64,000 bases of DNA, taken from NCBI GenBank assembly GCA_033782935.1, contig JAWQEG010000490.1, positions 278,001 to 342,000 on the forward strand, written 5' to 3'. This stretch comes from Petrolisthes cinctipes (taxonomy: Eukaryota > Arthropoda > Malacostraca > Decapoda > Porcellanidae). Shown one piece after another: positions 48,901 through 62,200 of the stretch (position 1 is its first letter; every line of letters begins with the position of its first letter). The position numbers were made by a program, and so were the translations under genes. The notes under the pieces are model-generated. The model saw nothing but the letters and a program-made list of their open reading frames with translations, made no database searches and had not been told where the DNA came from.

Positions 48901-51900
48901 AAAGTCGATATGTGCATGCATCTTCTGTACTCGTTTAAATCTCAAATTCAAGCTCAAAACACCCGAAAATTCGATATTTAGGGGTCCCAGAAGCGATCTG
49001 TACATGCCTACTCAGTGCTAGAATATTTTCAAAATATAGGCTAAAAACATGCTAAAAATCGATATTTTAGGTGAGTAAAGGCGATATCTTAAATTCAGGC
49101 CCAAAACACCCGAAAATTCGATATTTAGGGGGCCCAGAAGCGATCTGTACATGCCTACTCCGTGTTAGAGTATTTTCAAAATACATGCCCAAAACATGCT
49201 GAAAATCGATATTTTAGATGCCCAAAGTCAATATGTGCATGTATCTTATGTACCCGTTTATATCTCAAATTCAGGCTCAAAACACCCGAAAATTCAATAT
49301 TTTGGGGTCCCAGAAGCAATCTGTACATGCCTACTCATTGCTAGAATATTTTTAAAAATATAGGCTAAAAACATGCTAAAAATCGATATTTTAGGTGCCA
49401 AAAAGTCGATATCTCAAATTAAGGCCCAAAACACCCAAAAATTCGATATTTAGGGGTCCCAGAAGCGATCTGTACATGCCTACTCAGTGCTAGAATAATT
49501 TCAAAATATAGGCTAAAAACATGCTAAAAATCGTTATTTTATGTGAGTAAAGGCGATATCTTAAATTCAGGCCCAAAACACCCGAAAATTCGATATTTAG
49601 GGGTCCCAGAAGCGATCTGTACATGCCTACTCAGTGCTAGAATATTTTCAAAATATAGGCTAAAAACATGCTAAAAATCGATATTTTAGGTGAGTAAAGG
49701 CGATATCTTAAATTCAGGCCCAAAACACCCGAAAATTCGATATTTAGGGGTCCCAGAAGCGATCTGTACATGCCTACTCCGTGTTAGAGTATTTTCAAAA
49801 TACAGGACCAAAACATGCTCAAAATCGATGTTTTAGGTGCCAAAAAGTCGATATGTGCATGCATCTTCAGTACCCGTTTATATCTCAAATTCAGGCTCAA
49901 AACACCCGAAAATTGGATATTTTGGGGTCCCAGAAGCGATCTGTACATGCCTACTCCGTGTTACAGTATTTTCAAAATACATGCCCAAAACATGCTGAAA
50001 ATCGATATTTTAGATGCCCAAAGTCAATATGTGTATGTATCTTCTGTACCCGTTTATATCTCAAATTCAGGCTCAAAACACCCGAAAATTCAATATTTTA
50101 GGGTCCCAGAAGCAATCTGTACATGCCTACTCAGTGCCAGAATATTTTCAAAATATAGGCTAAAAACATGCTAAAAATCGATATATTAGGTGCAAAAAAG
50201 TCGATATCTCAAATTCCGGCCCAAAACACCCGAAAATTAGATATTTAGGGGTCCCAGATGCGATCTGTACATGCCTACTCCGTGTTAGAGTATTTTCAAA
50301 ATACAAGCCAAAAACATACTGAAAATCGATCTTTTAGGTGCCCAAAAGTCGATATGTGCATGCATCTTCTGTACCCGTTTATATCCAAAATTCTGGCCCT
50401 GAACACCCGAAAATTCGATATTTTGGGGTCCCAGAAGCGATCTGTACATGCCTACTCCGTGTTAGAGTATTTTCAAAATACATGCCCAAAACATGCTGAA
50501 AATCGATATTTTAGATGCCCAAAGTCAATATGTGCATGTATCTTTTGTACCCGTTTATATCTCAAATTCAGGCTCAAAACACCCGAAAATTCAATATTTT
50601 GGGGTCCCAGAAGCAAACTGTACATGCCTACTCAGTGCTAGAATATTTTTAAAAATATAGGCTAAAAACATGCTAAAAATCGATATTTTAGGTGCCAAAA
50701 AGTCAATATCTAAAATTAAGGCCCAAAACACCCAAAAATTCGATATTTAGGGGTCCCAGAAGCGATCTGTACATGCCTACTCAGTGCTAGAATGTTTTCA
50801 AAATATAGGCTCATAACATGCTCAAAATCGATATTTTAGGTGCCCAAAATTCGATATGTTCATGCATCTTCTGTACTCGTTTATATCTCAAATTCAAGCT
50901 CAAAACACCCGAAAATTCGATATTTAGGGGTCCCAGAAGCGATCTGTACATGCCTACTCAGTGCTAGAATATTTTCAAAATATAGGCTCAAAACATGCTA
51001 AAAATCGATATTTTAGGTGCGTAAAGGCGGTATCTCAAATTCAGGCCCAAAACACCCGAAAATTCGATATTTTGGGGTCCCAGAAGCGATCTGTACATGC
51101 CTACTCCGTGTTAGAGTATTTTCAAAATACAGGCCCAAAACATTCTCAAAATCGATGTTTGAGGTGCCAAAAAGTCGGTATGCGAATGCATCTTCAGTAC
51201 CCGTTTATATCTCAAATTCAGGCTCAAAACACCCGAAAATTCGATATTTTGGGCTCCCAGAAGCGATCTGTACATGCCTACTCCCTGTTAGAGTATTTTC
51301 AAAATACAGGCCCAAAACATGCTGAAAATCGATATTTTAGATGCCCAAAGTCAATATGTGCATGTATCTACTGTACCCGATTATATCTCAAATTCAGGAT
51401 CAAAACACCCGAAAATTCAATATTTTGGGGTTCCAGAAGCAATCTGTACATGCCTACTCAGTGCTAGAATATTTTCAAAATATAGGCTAAAAACATGCTA
51501 AAAATCGATATTTTAGGTGCCAAAAAGTCGATATCTCAAATTAAGGCCCAAAACACCCGAAAATTCGATATTTAGGGGTCCCATAAGCGATCTGTACATG
51601 CCTACTCCATGTTAGAGTATTTCCAAAATACAGGCCAAAAACATACTGAAAATCGATCTTTTAGGTGCCAAAAGTCGATATGTGCATGCATCTTCTGTAC
51701 CCGTTTATATCTCAAATTCTGGCCCTAAACCCCCGAAAATTCGATATTTAGGGGTCCCAGAAGCGATCTGTAGATGCCTACTCAGTGCTAGAATATTTTC
51801 AAAATATAGGCAAAAAACCTGCTAAAAATCGATATTTTAGGTGCGTAAAGTCGATATCTCAAATTAAGGCCCAAAACACCCGAAAATTCGATATTTAGGG

Positions 51901-54225
51901 GTCCCAGAAGCGATCTGTACATGCCTACTCCGTGTTAGAGTATTTTCAAAATACAGCCCAAAAACATACTGAAAATCGATCTTTTAGGTGCCCAAAAGTC
52001 GATATGTGCATGCATCTCCAGTACCCGTTTATATCTCAAATTCTGGCCCTAAACACCCGAAAATCCAATATTTTGGGGTCCCAGAAGCAATCTGTACATG
52101 CCTACTCAGTGCTAGAATATTTTCAAAATATAGGCTAAAAACATGCTAAAAATCGATATTTTTGGTGCCAAAAAGTCGATATCTCAAATTAAAGCCATAA
52201 CACCCGAAAATTCGATATTTTGGGGTCCCAGAAGCGATCTGTACATGCCTACTCCGTGTTGGAGTATTTTCAAAATACAGGCCCAAAACATGCTCAAAAT
52301 CGATGTTTTAGGTGCCAAAAAGTCGATATGTGCATGCATCTTCAGTACCCGTTTATATCTCAAATTCAGGCTCAAAACACCCGAATATTCGATATTTTGG
52401 GGTCCCACAAGCGATCTGTACATGCCTACTCCGTGTTAGAGTATTTTCAAAATACATGCCCAAAACATGCTGAAAATCGATATTTTAGATACCCAAAGTC
52501 AATATGTGTATGTATCTTCTGTACCCGTTTATATCTCAAATTCAGGCTCAAAACTCCCGAAAATTCAATATTTTAGGGTCCCAGAAGCAATCTGTACCTG
52601 CCTACACAGTGCTAGAATATTTTCAAAATATAGGCTAAAAACATGCTAAAAATCGATATATTAGGTGCCAAAAAGTCGATATCTCAAATTAAGGCCCAAA
52701 ACACCCGAAAATTAGATATTTAGGGGTCCCAGAAGCGATCTGTACATGCCTACTCCGTGTTAGAGTATTTTCAAAATACAGGCCAAAAACATACTGAAAA
52801 TCGATCTTTTAGGTGCCCAAAAGTCGATATGTGCATGCATCTTCTGTACCCGTTTATATCTCAAATTCTTGACCTAAACACCTGAAAATTCGATATATTG
52901 GGGTCCCAGAAGCGATCTGTACATGCCTACTCCGTGTTAGAGTATTTTCAAATTACATGCCCAAAACATGCTGAAAATCGATATTTTAGATGCCCAAAGT
53001 CAATATGTGCATGTATCTTATGTACCCGTTTATATCTCAAATTCAGGCTCAAAACACACGAAAATTCAATATTTTGGGGTCCCAGAAGCAATCTGTACAT
53101 ACCTACTCAGTGCTAGAATATTTTTAAAAATATAGGCGAAAAACATGCTAAAAATCGATATTTTAGGTGCCAAAAATTCGATATCTAAAATTAAGGCCCA
53201 AAACACCCAAAAATTCGATATTTAGGGGTCCTAGAAGCGATCTGTACATGCCTACTCAGTGCTAGAATATTTTCAAAATATCGGCTCAAAACATGCTAAA
53301 AATCGATATTTTAGTTGCGTAAAGGCGATATCTCAAATTCATGCCCAAAACACCCGAAAATTAGATATTTAGGGGTCCCAGAAGCGATCTGTACATCCCT
53401 ACTCAGTGCTAGAATGTTTTCAAAATATAGGCTCAAAACATGCTGAAAATCGATATTTTAGGTGCCCAAAAGTCGATATGTGCATGCATCTTCTGTACTC
53501 GTTTAAATCTCAAATTCAAGCCTAAAACACCCGAAAATTCGATATTCAGGGGTCCCGGAAGCGATCTGTACATGCCTAGTCAGTGCTAGAATATTTTCAA
53601 AATATAGGCTAAAAACATGCTAAAAATCGATATTTTAGGTGAGTAAAGGCGATATCTCAAATTCCGGCCCAAAACACCTGAAAATTCGATATTTATGGGT
53701 CCCAGAAGCGATCTGTACATGCCTACTCAGTGCTAGAATGTTTTCAAAATATAGGCTCAAAACATGCTCAAAATCGATATTTTAGGTGCCAAAAAGTCGA
53801 TATGTGCATGCATCTTCTGTACTCGTTTAAATCTCAAATTCAAGCTCAAAAAACTCGAAAATTCGATATTTAGGGGTCCCAGAAGCGATCTGTACATGCC
53901 TACTCAGTGCTAGAATATTTTCAAAATATAGGCTAAAAACATGCTAAAAATCGATATTTTAGGTGTGTAAAGGCGATATCTTAAATTCAGGCCCAAAACA
54001 CCCGAAAATTCGATATTTAGGGGTCCCAGAAGAGATCTGTACATGCCTACTCCGTGTTAGATTATTTTCAAAATACAGGCCAAAAACATACTGAAAATCG
54101 ATCTTTTAGGTGCCCAAAAGTCGATATGTGCATGCATCTTCAGTACCCGTTTATATATCAAATTCTGGCCCTAAACACCCGAAAATTCAATATTTTGGGG
54201 TCCCAGAAGCAATCTGTACATGCCT
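45994..54225 (+). repeat. Satellite array; ~8.2-kb super-repeat, copy 2
   Basis: Second copy of the block above, sharing private variants such as CCAGTACCCG (43791 and 52018), GATATTTTTGGTGCC, GTAGATGCC and CCTAAACCCCCGAAAA. Compared with copy 1 it has an internal 1,003-bp tandem duplication and whole-monomer gains and losses. It ends near 54225, where the match to copy 1 is lost. There is no gene. Confidence 0.75.
46861..48866 (+). repeat. 1,003-bp tandem duplication within the array
   Basis: Two adjacent copies (about 46861-47863 and 47864-48866). Shared rare markers at the 1,003-bp spacing are GGTCCCGGAAGCG, CTAAAAATATGC, CACCCGATAATTCGATTTTT and GGGGACCCAG. The related first super-repeat copy has only one such stretch, near 39300-39610. 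Confidence 0.8.
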
Positions 54226-55703
54226 ACTCAGTGCTAGAATATTTTCAAAATATAGGCTAAAAACATGCTAAAAATCGATATTTTAGGTGCCAAAAAGTCG
54301 ATATCTCAAATTAAAGCCAAAACACCCGAAAATTCTATATTTTGGGGTCCCAGAAGCGATCTGTACATGCCTACTCCGTGTTAGAGTATTTTCAAAATAC
54401 AGGCCCAAAACATGCTCAAAATCGATGTTTTAGGTGCCAAAAAGTCGATATGTGCATGCATCTTCAGTACCCGTTTATATCTCAAATTCAGGCTCAAAAC
54501 ACCCGAAAATTGGATATTTTGGGGTCCCAGAAGCGATCTGTACATGCCTACTCCGTGTTAGAGTATTTTCAAAATACATGCCCAAAACATGCTGAAAATC
54601 GATATTTTAGATGCCCAAAGTCAATATGTGTATGTATCTTCTGTACCCGTTTATATCTCAAATTCAGGCTCAAAACAACCGAAAATTCAATATTTTAGGG
54701 TCCCAAAAGCAATTTGTACATGCCTACTCAGTGCCAGAATATTTTCAAAATATAGGCTAAAAACATGCTAAAAATCGATATATTAGGTGCAAAAAAGTCG
54801 ATATCTGAAATTCCGGCCCAAAACACCCGAAAATTAGATATTTAGGGGTCCCAGAAGCGATCTGTACATGCCTACTTCGTGTTAGAGTATTTTCAAAATA
54901 CAGGCCAAAAACATACTGAAAATCGATCTTTTAGGTGCCCAAAAGTCGATATGTGCATGCATCTTCAGTACCCGTTTATATATCAAATTCTGGCCCTAAA
55001 CACCCGAAAATTCAATATTTTGGGGTCCCAGAAGCAATCTGTACATGCCTACTCAGTGCTAGAATATTTTCAAAATATAGGCTAAAAACATGCTAAAAAT
55101 CGATATTTTAGGTGCCAAAAAGTCGATATCTCAAATTAAAGCCAAAACACCCGAAAATTCTATATTTTGGGGTCCCAGAAGCGATCTGTACATGCCTACT
55201 CCGTGTTAGAGTATTTTCAAAATACAGGCCCAAAACATGCTCAAAATCGATGTTTTAGGTGCCAAAAAGTCGATATGTGCATGCATCTTCAGTACCCGTT
55301 TATATCTCAAATTCAGGCTCAAAACACCCGAAAATTGGATATTTTGGGGTCCCAGAAGCGATCTGTACATGCCTACTCCGTGTTAGAGTATTTTCAAAAT
55401 ACATGCCCAAAACATGCTGAAAATCGATATTTTAGATGCCCAAAGTCAATATGTGTATGTATCTTCTGTACCCGTTTATATCTCTAATTCAGGCTCAAAA
55501 CACCCGAAAATTCAATATTTTAGGGTCCCAAAAGCAATTTGTACATGCCTACTCAGTGCCAGAATATTTTCAAAATATAGGCTAAAAACATGCTAAAAAT
55601 CGATATATTAGGTGCAAAAAAGTCGATATCTCAAATTTCGGCCCAAAACACCCGAAAATTAGATATTTAGGGGTCCCAGAAGCGATCTGTACATGCCTAC
55701 TTC
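54054..55703 (+). repeat. 825-bp tandem duplication within the array
   Basis: Copies at about 54054-54878 and 54879-55703 share GAAAATTCTATATTTTGG, GAAAATTGGATATTTTGG and GGTCCCAAAAGCAATTTG at 825-bp spacing. 825 equals three long plus two short monomers. A few substitutions separate the copies, for example CTCTAATTCAGG only in the second. Confidence 0.8.
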
Positions 55704-58700
55704 GTGTTAGAGTATTTTCAAAATACAAGCCAAAAACATACTGAAAATCGATCTTTTAGGTGCCCAAAAGTCGATATGTGCATGTATCTTATGTACCCGT
55801 TTATATCTCAAATTCAGGCTCAAAACACCCGAAAATTCGATATTTTGGGGTCCCAGAAGCAATCTGTACATGCTTACTCAGTGCTAGAATATTTTTAAAA
55901 ATATAGGCTAAAAACATGCTAAAAATCGATATTTTAGGTGCCAAAAAGTCGATATCTAAAATTAAGGCCCAAAACACCCAAAAATTCGATATTTAGGGGT
56001 CCCAGAAGCGATCTGTACATGCCTACTCAGTGCTAGAATGTTTTCAAAATATAAGCTCAAAACATGCTCAAAATCGATATTTTAGGTGCCCAAAAGTCGA
56101 TATGTGCATGCATCTTCTGTACTCGTTTATATCTCAAATTCAAGCTCAAAACACCCGAAAACTCGATATTTAGGGGTCCCAGAAGCGATCTGTACATGCC
56201 TACTCAGTGCTAGAAAATTTTCAAAATATAGGCTCAAAACATGCTAAAAATCGATATTTTAGGTGCGTAAAGGCGATATCTCAAATTCAGGCATAAAACA
56301 CCCGAAAATTCGATATTTTGGGGTCCCAGATGCGATCTGTACATGCCTACTCCGTGTTAGAGTATTTTCAAAATACAGGCCCAAAACATGCTCAAAATCG
56401 ATGTTTGAGGTGCCCAAAAGTCGATATGTGAATGCATCTTCAGTACCCGTTTATATCTCAAATTCAGGCTCAAAACACCCGAAAATTCGATATTTTGGGC
56501 TCCCAGATGCGATTTGTACATGCCTACTCCGTGTTACAGTATTTTCAAAATACAGGCCCAAAACATGCTGAAAATCGATATTTTAAATGCCCAAAGTAAA
56601 TATGTGCATGTATCTACTGAACCCGATTATATCTCAAATTCAGGCTCAAAACACCCGAAAATTTAATATTTTGGGGTCTCAGAAGCAATCTGTACATGCC
56701 TACTCAGTGCTAGAATATTTTCAAAATATAGGCTAAAAACATGCTAAAAATCGATATTTTATGTGAGTAAAGGCGATATCTTAAATTTAGGCCCAAAACA
56801 CCCGAAAATTCGATATTTAGGGGTCCCAGAAGCGATCTGTACATGCCTACTCAGTGCGAGAATATTTTCAAAATATAGGCTAAAAACATGCTAAAAATCG
56901 ATATTTTAGGTGAGTAAAGGCGATATCTTAAATTCAGGCCCAAAACACCCGAAAATTCGATATTTAGGGGTCCCAGAAGCGATCTGTACATGCCTACTCC
57001 GTGTTAGAGTATTTTCAAAATACAGGCCAAAAACATACTGAAAATGGATCTTGTAGGTGCCCAAAAGTCGATATGTGCATGCAACTTCAGTACCCGTTTA
57101 TATCTCAAATTCTGGCCCTAAACACCCGAAAATTCAATATTTTGGGGTCCCAGAAGCAATCTGTACATGCCTACTCAGTGCTAGAATATATTCAAAATAT
57201 AGGCTAAAAACATGCTAAAAATCGATATTTTAGGTGCCAAAAATTCGATATCTAAAATTAAAGCCAAAACACCCGAAAATTCGATATTTTGGGGTCCCAG
57301 AAGCGATCTGTACATGCCTACTCCGTGTTAGAGTATTTTCAAAATACAAGCCAAAAACATACTGAAAATCGATCTTTTAGGTGCCCAAAAGTCGATATGT
57401 GCATGCATCTTCTGTACCCGTTTATATCCAAAATTCTGGCCCTGAACACCCGAAAATTGGATATTTTGGGGTCCCAGAAGCGATCTGTACATGCCTACTC
57501 CGTGTTAGAGTATTTTCAAAATACATGCCCAAAACATGCTGAAAATCGATATTTTAGATGCCCAAAGTCAATATGTGTATGTATCTTCTGTACCCGTTTA
57601 TATCTCAAATTCAGGCTCAAAACACCCGAAAATTCCATATTTTAGGGTCCCAGAAGCAATCTGTACATGCCTACTCAGTGCTAGAATATTTTTAAAAATA
57701 TAGGCTAAAAACATGCTAAAAATCGATATTTTAGGGGCCAAAAAGTCAATATCTAAAATTAAGGCCCAAAACACCCAAAAATTCGATATTTTGGGGTCCC
57801 AGAAGCGATCTGTACATGCCTACTCCGTGTTAGAGTATTTTCAAAATACAGCCCAAAAACATGCTCAAAATCGATGTTTTAGGTGCCAAAAAGTCGATAT
57901 GTGCATGCATCTTCAGAACCCGTTTATATCTCAAATTCAGGCTCAAAACACCCGAATATTCGATATTTTGGGGTCCCAGAAGCGATCTGTACATGCTTAC
58001 TCCGTGTTAGAGTATTTTCAAAATACATGCCCAAAACATGCTGAAAATCGATATTTTAGGTGCGTAAAGGCGGTATCTCAAATTCAGGCCCAAAACCCCC
58101 GAAAATTCGATATTTTGGGGTCCCAGAAGCGATCTGTACATGCCTACTCCGTGTTAGAGTATTTTCAAAATACAGGCCCAAAACATGCTCAAAATCGATG
58201 TTTGAGGTGCCAAAAAGTCGGTATGTGAATGCATCTTCAGTACCCGTTTATATCTCAAATTCAGGCTCAAAACACCCGAAAATTCGATATTTTGGGCTCC
58301 CAGAAGCGATCTGTACATGCCTACTCCGTGTTAGAGTATTTTCAAAATACAGGCCCAAAACATGCTGAAAATCGATATTTTAGATGCCCAAAGTCAATAT
58401 GTGCATGTATCTACTGTACCCGATTATATCTCAAATTCAGGATCAAAACACCCGAAAATTCAATATTTTGGGGTTCCAGAAGCAATCTGTACATGCCTAC
58501 TCAGTGCTAGAATATTTTCAAAATATAAGCTAAAAACATGCTAAAAATCGATATTTTAGGTGCCAAAAAGTCGATATCTCAAATTAAGGCCCAAAACACC
58601 CGAAAATTCGATATTTAGGGGTCCCAGAAGCGATCTGTACATGCCTACTCCATGTTAGAGTATTTTCAAAATACAGGCCAAAAACATACCGAAAATCGAT

Positions 58701-59265
58701 CTTTTAGGTGCCAAAAGTCGATATGTGCATGCATCTTCTGTACCCGTTTATATCTCAAATTCTGGCCCTAAACCCCCGAAAATTCGATATTTAGGGGTCC
58801 CAGAAGCGATCTGTAGATGCCTACTCAGTGCTAGAATATTTTCAAAATATAGGCTAAAAACCTGCTAAAAATCGATATTTTAGGTGCGTAAAGTCGATAT
58901 CTCAAATTAAGGCCCAAAACACCCGAAAATTCGATATTTAGTGGTCCCAGAAGCGATCTGTACATGCCTACTCCGTGTTAGAGTATTTTCAAAATACAGC
59001 CCAAAAACATACTGAAAATCGATCTTTTAGGTGCCCAAAAGTCGATATGTGCATGCATCTCCAGTACCCGTTTATATCTCAAATTCTGGCCCTAAACACC
59101 CGAAAATACAATATTTTGGGGTCCCAGAAGCAATCTGTACATGCCTACTCAGTGCTAGAATATTTTCAAAATATAGGCTAAAAACATGCTAAAAATCGAT
59201 ATTTTTGGTGCCAAAAAGTCGATATCTCAAATTAAAGCCATAACACCCGAAAATTCGATATTTTG
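54345..59265 (+). repeat. 4,921-bp higher-order repeat, copy 1
   Basis: All landmarks recur at exactly 4,921 bp (54589 with 59510, 55414 with 60335, 56263 with 61184, 57713 with 62634, 58362 with 63283). The left boundary lies between about 54345 and 54510: upstream of the corresponding point in copy 2 the sequence instead resembles 51.9-52.3 kb. The unit includes the second 825-bp copy. Confidence 0.85.
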
Positions 59266-62200
59266 GGGTCCCAGAAGCGATCTGTACATGCCTACTCCGT
59301 GTTAGAGTATTTTCAAAATACAGGCCCAAAACATGCTCAAAATCGATGTTTTAGGTGCCAAAAAGTCGATATGTGCATGCATCTTCAGTACCCGTTTATA
59401 TCTCAAATTCAGGCTCAAAACACCCGAAAATTGGATATTTTGGGGTCCCAGAAGCGATCTGTACATGCCTACTCCGTGTTAGAGTATTTTCAAAATACAT
59501 GCCCAAAACATGCTGAAAATCGATATTTTAGATGCCCAAAGTCAATATGTGTATGTATCTTCTGTACCCGTTTATATCTCAAATTCAGGCTCAAAACAAC
59601 CGAAAATTCAATATTTTAGGGTCCCAAAAGCAATTTGTACATGCCTACTCAGTGCCAGAATATTTTCAAAATATAGGCTAAAAACATGCTAAAAATCGAT
59701 ATATTAGGTGCAAAAAAGTCGATATCTGAAATTCCGGCCCAAAACACCCGAAAATTAGATATTTAGGGGTCCCAGAAGCGATCTGTACATGCCTACTTCG
59801 TGTTAGAGTATTTTCAAAATACAGGCCAAAAACATACTGAAAATCGATCTTTTAGGTGCCCAAAAGTCGATATGTGCATGCATCTTCAGTACCCGTTTAT
59901 ATATCAAATTCTGGCCCTAAACACCCGAAAATTCAATATTTTGGGGTCCCAGAAGCAATCTGTACATGCCTACTCAGTGCTAGAATATTTTCAAAATATA
60001 GGCTAAAAACATGCTAAAAATCGATATTTTAGGTGCCAAAAAGTCGATATCTCAAATTAAAGCCAAAACACCCGAAAATTCTATATTTTGGGGTCCCAGA
60101 AGCGATCTGTACATGCCTACTCCGTGTTAGAGTATTTTCAAAATACAGGCCCAAAACATGCTCAAAATCGATGTTTTAGGTGCCAAAAAGTCGATATGTG
60201 CATGCATCTTCAGTACCCGTTTATATCTCAATTTCAGGCTCAAAACACCCGAAAATTGGATATTTTGGGGTCCCAGAAGCGATCTGTACATGCCTACTCC
60301 GTGTTAGAGTATTTTCAAAATACATGCCCAAAACATGCTGAAAATCGATATTTTAGATGCCCAAAGTCAATATGTGTATGTATCTTCTGTACCCGTTTAT
60401 ATCTCTAATTCAGGCTCAAAACACCCGAAAATTCAATATTTTAGGGTCCCAAAAGCAATTTGTACATGCCTACTCAGTGCCAGAATATTTTCAAAATATA
60501 GGCTAAAAACATGCTAAAAATCGATATATTAGGTGCAAAAAAGTCGATATCTCAAATTTCGGCCCAAAACACCCGAAAATTAGATATTTAGGGGTCCCAG
60601 AAGCGATCTGTACATGCCTACTTCGTGTTAGAGTATTTTCAAAATACAAGCCAAAAACATACTGAAAATCGATCTTTTAGGTGCCCAAAAGTCGATATGT
60701 GCATGTATCTTATGTACCCGTTTATATCTCAAATTCAGGCTCAAAACACCCGAAAATTCGATATTTTGGGGTCCCAGAAGCAATCTGTACATGCTTACTC
60801 AGTGCTAGAATATTTTTAAAAATATAGGCTAAAAACATGCTAAAAATCGATATTTTAGGTGCCAAAAAGTCGATATCTAAAATTAAGGCCCAAAACACAC
60901 AAAAATTCGATATTTAGGGGTCCCAGAAGCGATCTGTACATGCCTACTCAGTGCTAGAATGTTTTCAAAATATAAGCTCAAAACATGCTCAAAATCGATA
61001 TTTTAGGTGCCCAAAAGTCGATATGTGCATGCATCTTCTGTACTCGTTTATATCTCAAATTCAAGCTCAAAACACCCGAAAACTCGATATTTAGGGGTCC
61101 CAGAAGCGATCTGTACATGCCTACTCAGTGCTAGAAAATTTTCAAAATATAGGCTCAAAACATGCTAAAAATCGATATTTTAGGTGCGTAAAGGCGATAT
61201 CTCAAATTCAGGCATAAAACACCCGAAAATTCGATATTTTGGGGTCCCAGATGCGATCTGTACATGCCTACTCCGTGTTAGAGTATTTTCAAAATACAGG
61301 CCCAAAACATGCTCAAAATCGATGTTTGAGGTGCCCAAAAGTCGATATGTGAATGCATCTTCAGTACCCGTTTATATCTCAAATTCAGGCTCAAAACACC
61401 CGAAAATTCGATATTTTGGGCTCCCAGATGCGATTTGTACATGCCTACTCCGTGTTACAGTATTTTCAAAATACAGGCCCAAAACATGCTGAAAATCGAT
61501 ATTTTAAATGCCCAAAGTAAATATGTGCATGTATCTACTGAACCCGATTATATCTCAAATTCAGGCTCAAAACACCCGAAAATTTAATATTTTGGGGTCT
61601 CAGAAGCAATCTGTACATGCCTACTCAGTGCTAGAATATTTTCAAAATATAGGCTAAAAACATGCTAAAAATCGATATTTTATGTGAGTAAAGGCGATAT
61701 CTTAAATTTAGGCCCAAAACACCCGAAAATTCGATATTTAGGGGTCCCAGAAGCGATCTGTACATGCCTACTCAGTGCGAGAATATTTTCAAAATATAGG
61801 CTAAAAACATGCTAAAAATCGATATTTTAGGTGAGTAAAGGCGATATCTTAAATTCAGGCCCAAAACACCCGAAAATTCGATATTTAGGGGTCCCAGAAG
61901 CGATCTGTACATGCCTACTCCGTGTTAGAGTATTTTCAAAATACAGGCCAAAAACATACTGAAAATGGATCTTGTAGGTGCCCAAAAGTCGATATGTGCA
62001 TGCAACTTCAGTACCCGTTTATATCTCAAATTCTGGCCCTAAACACCCGAAAATTCAATATTTTGGGGTCCCAGAAGCAATCTGTACATGCCTACTCAGT
62101 GCTAGAATATATTCAAAATATAGGCTAAAAACATGCTAAAAATCGATATTTTAGGTGCCAAAAATTCGATATCTAAAATTAAAGCCAAAACACCCGAAAA

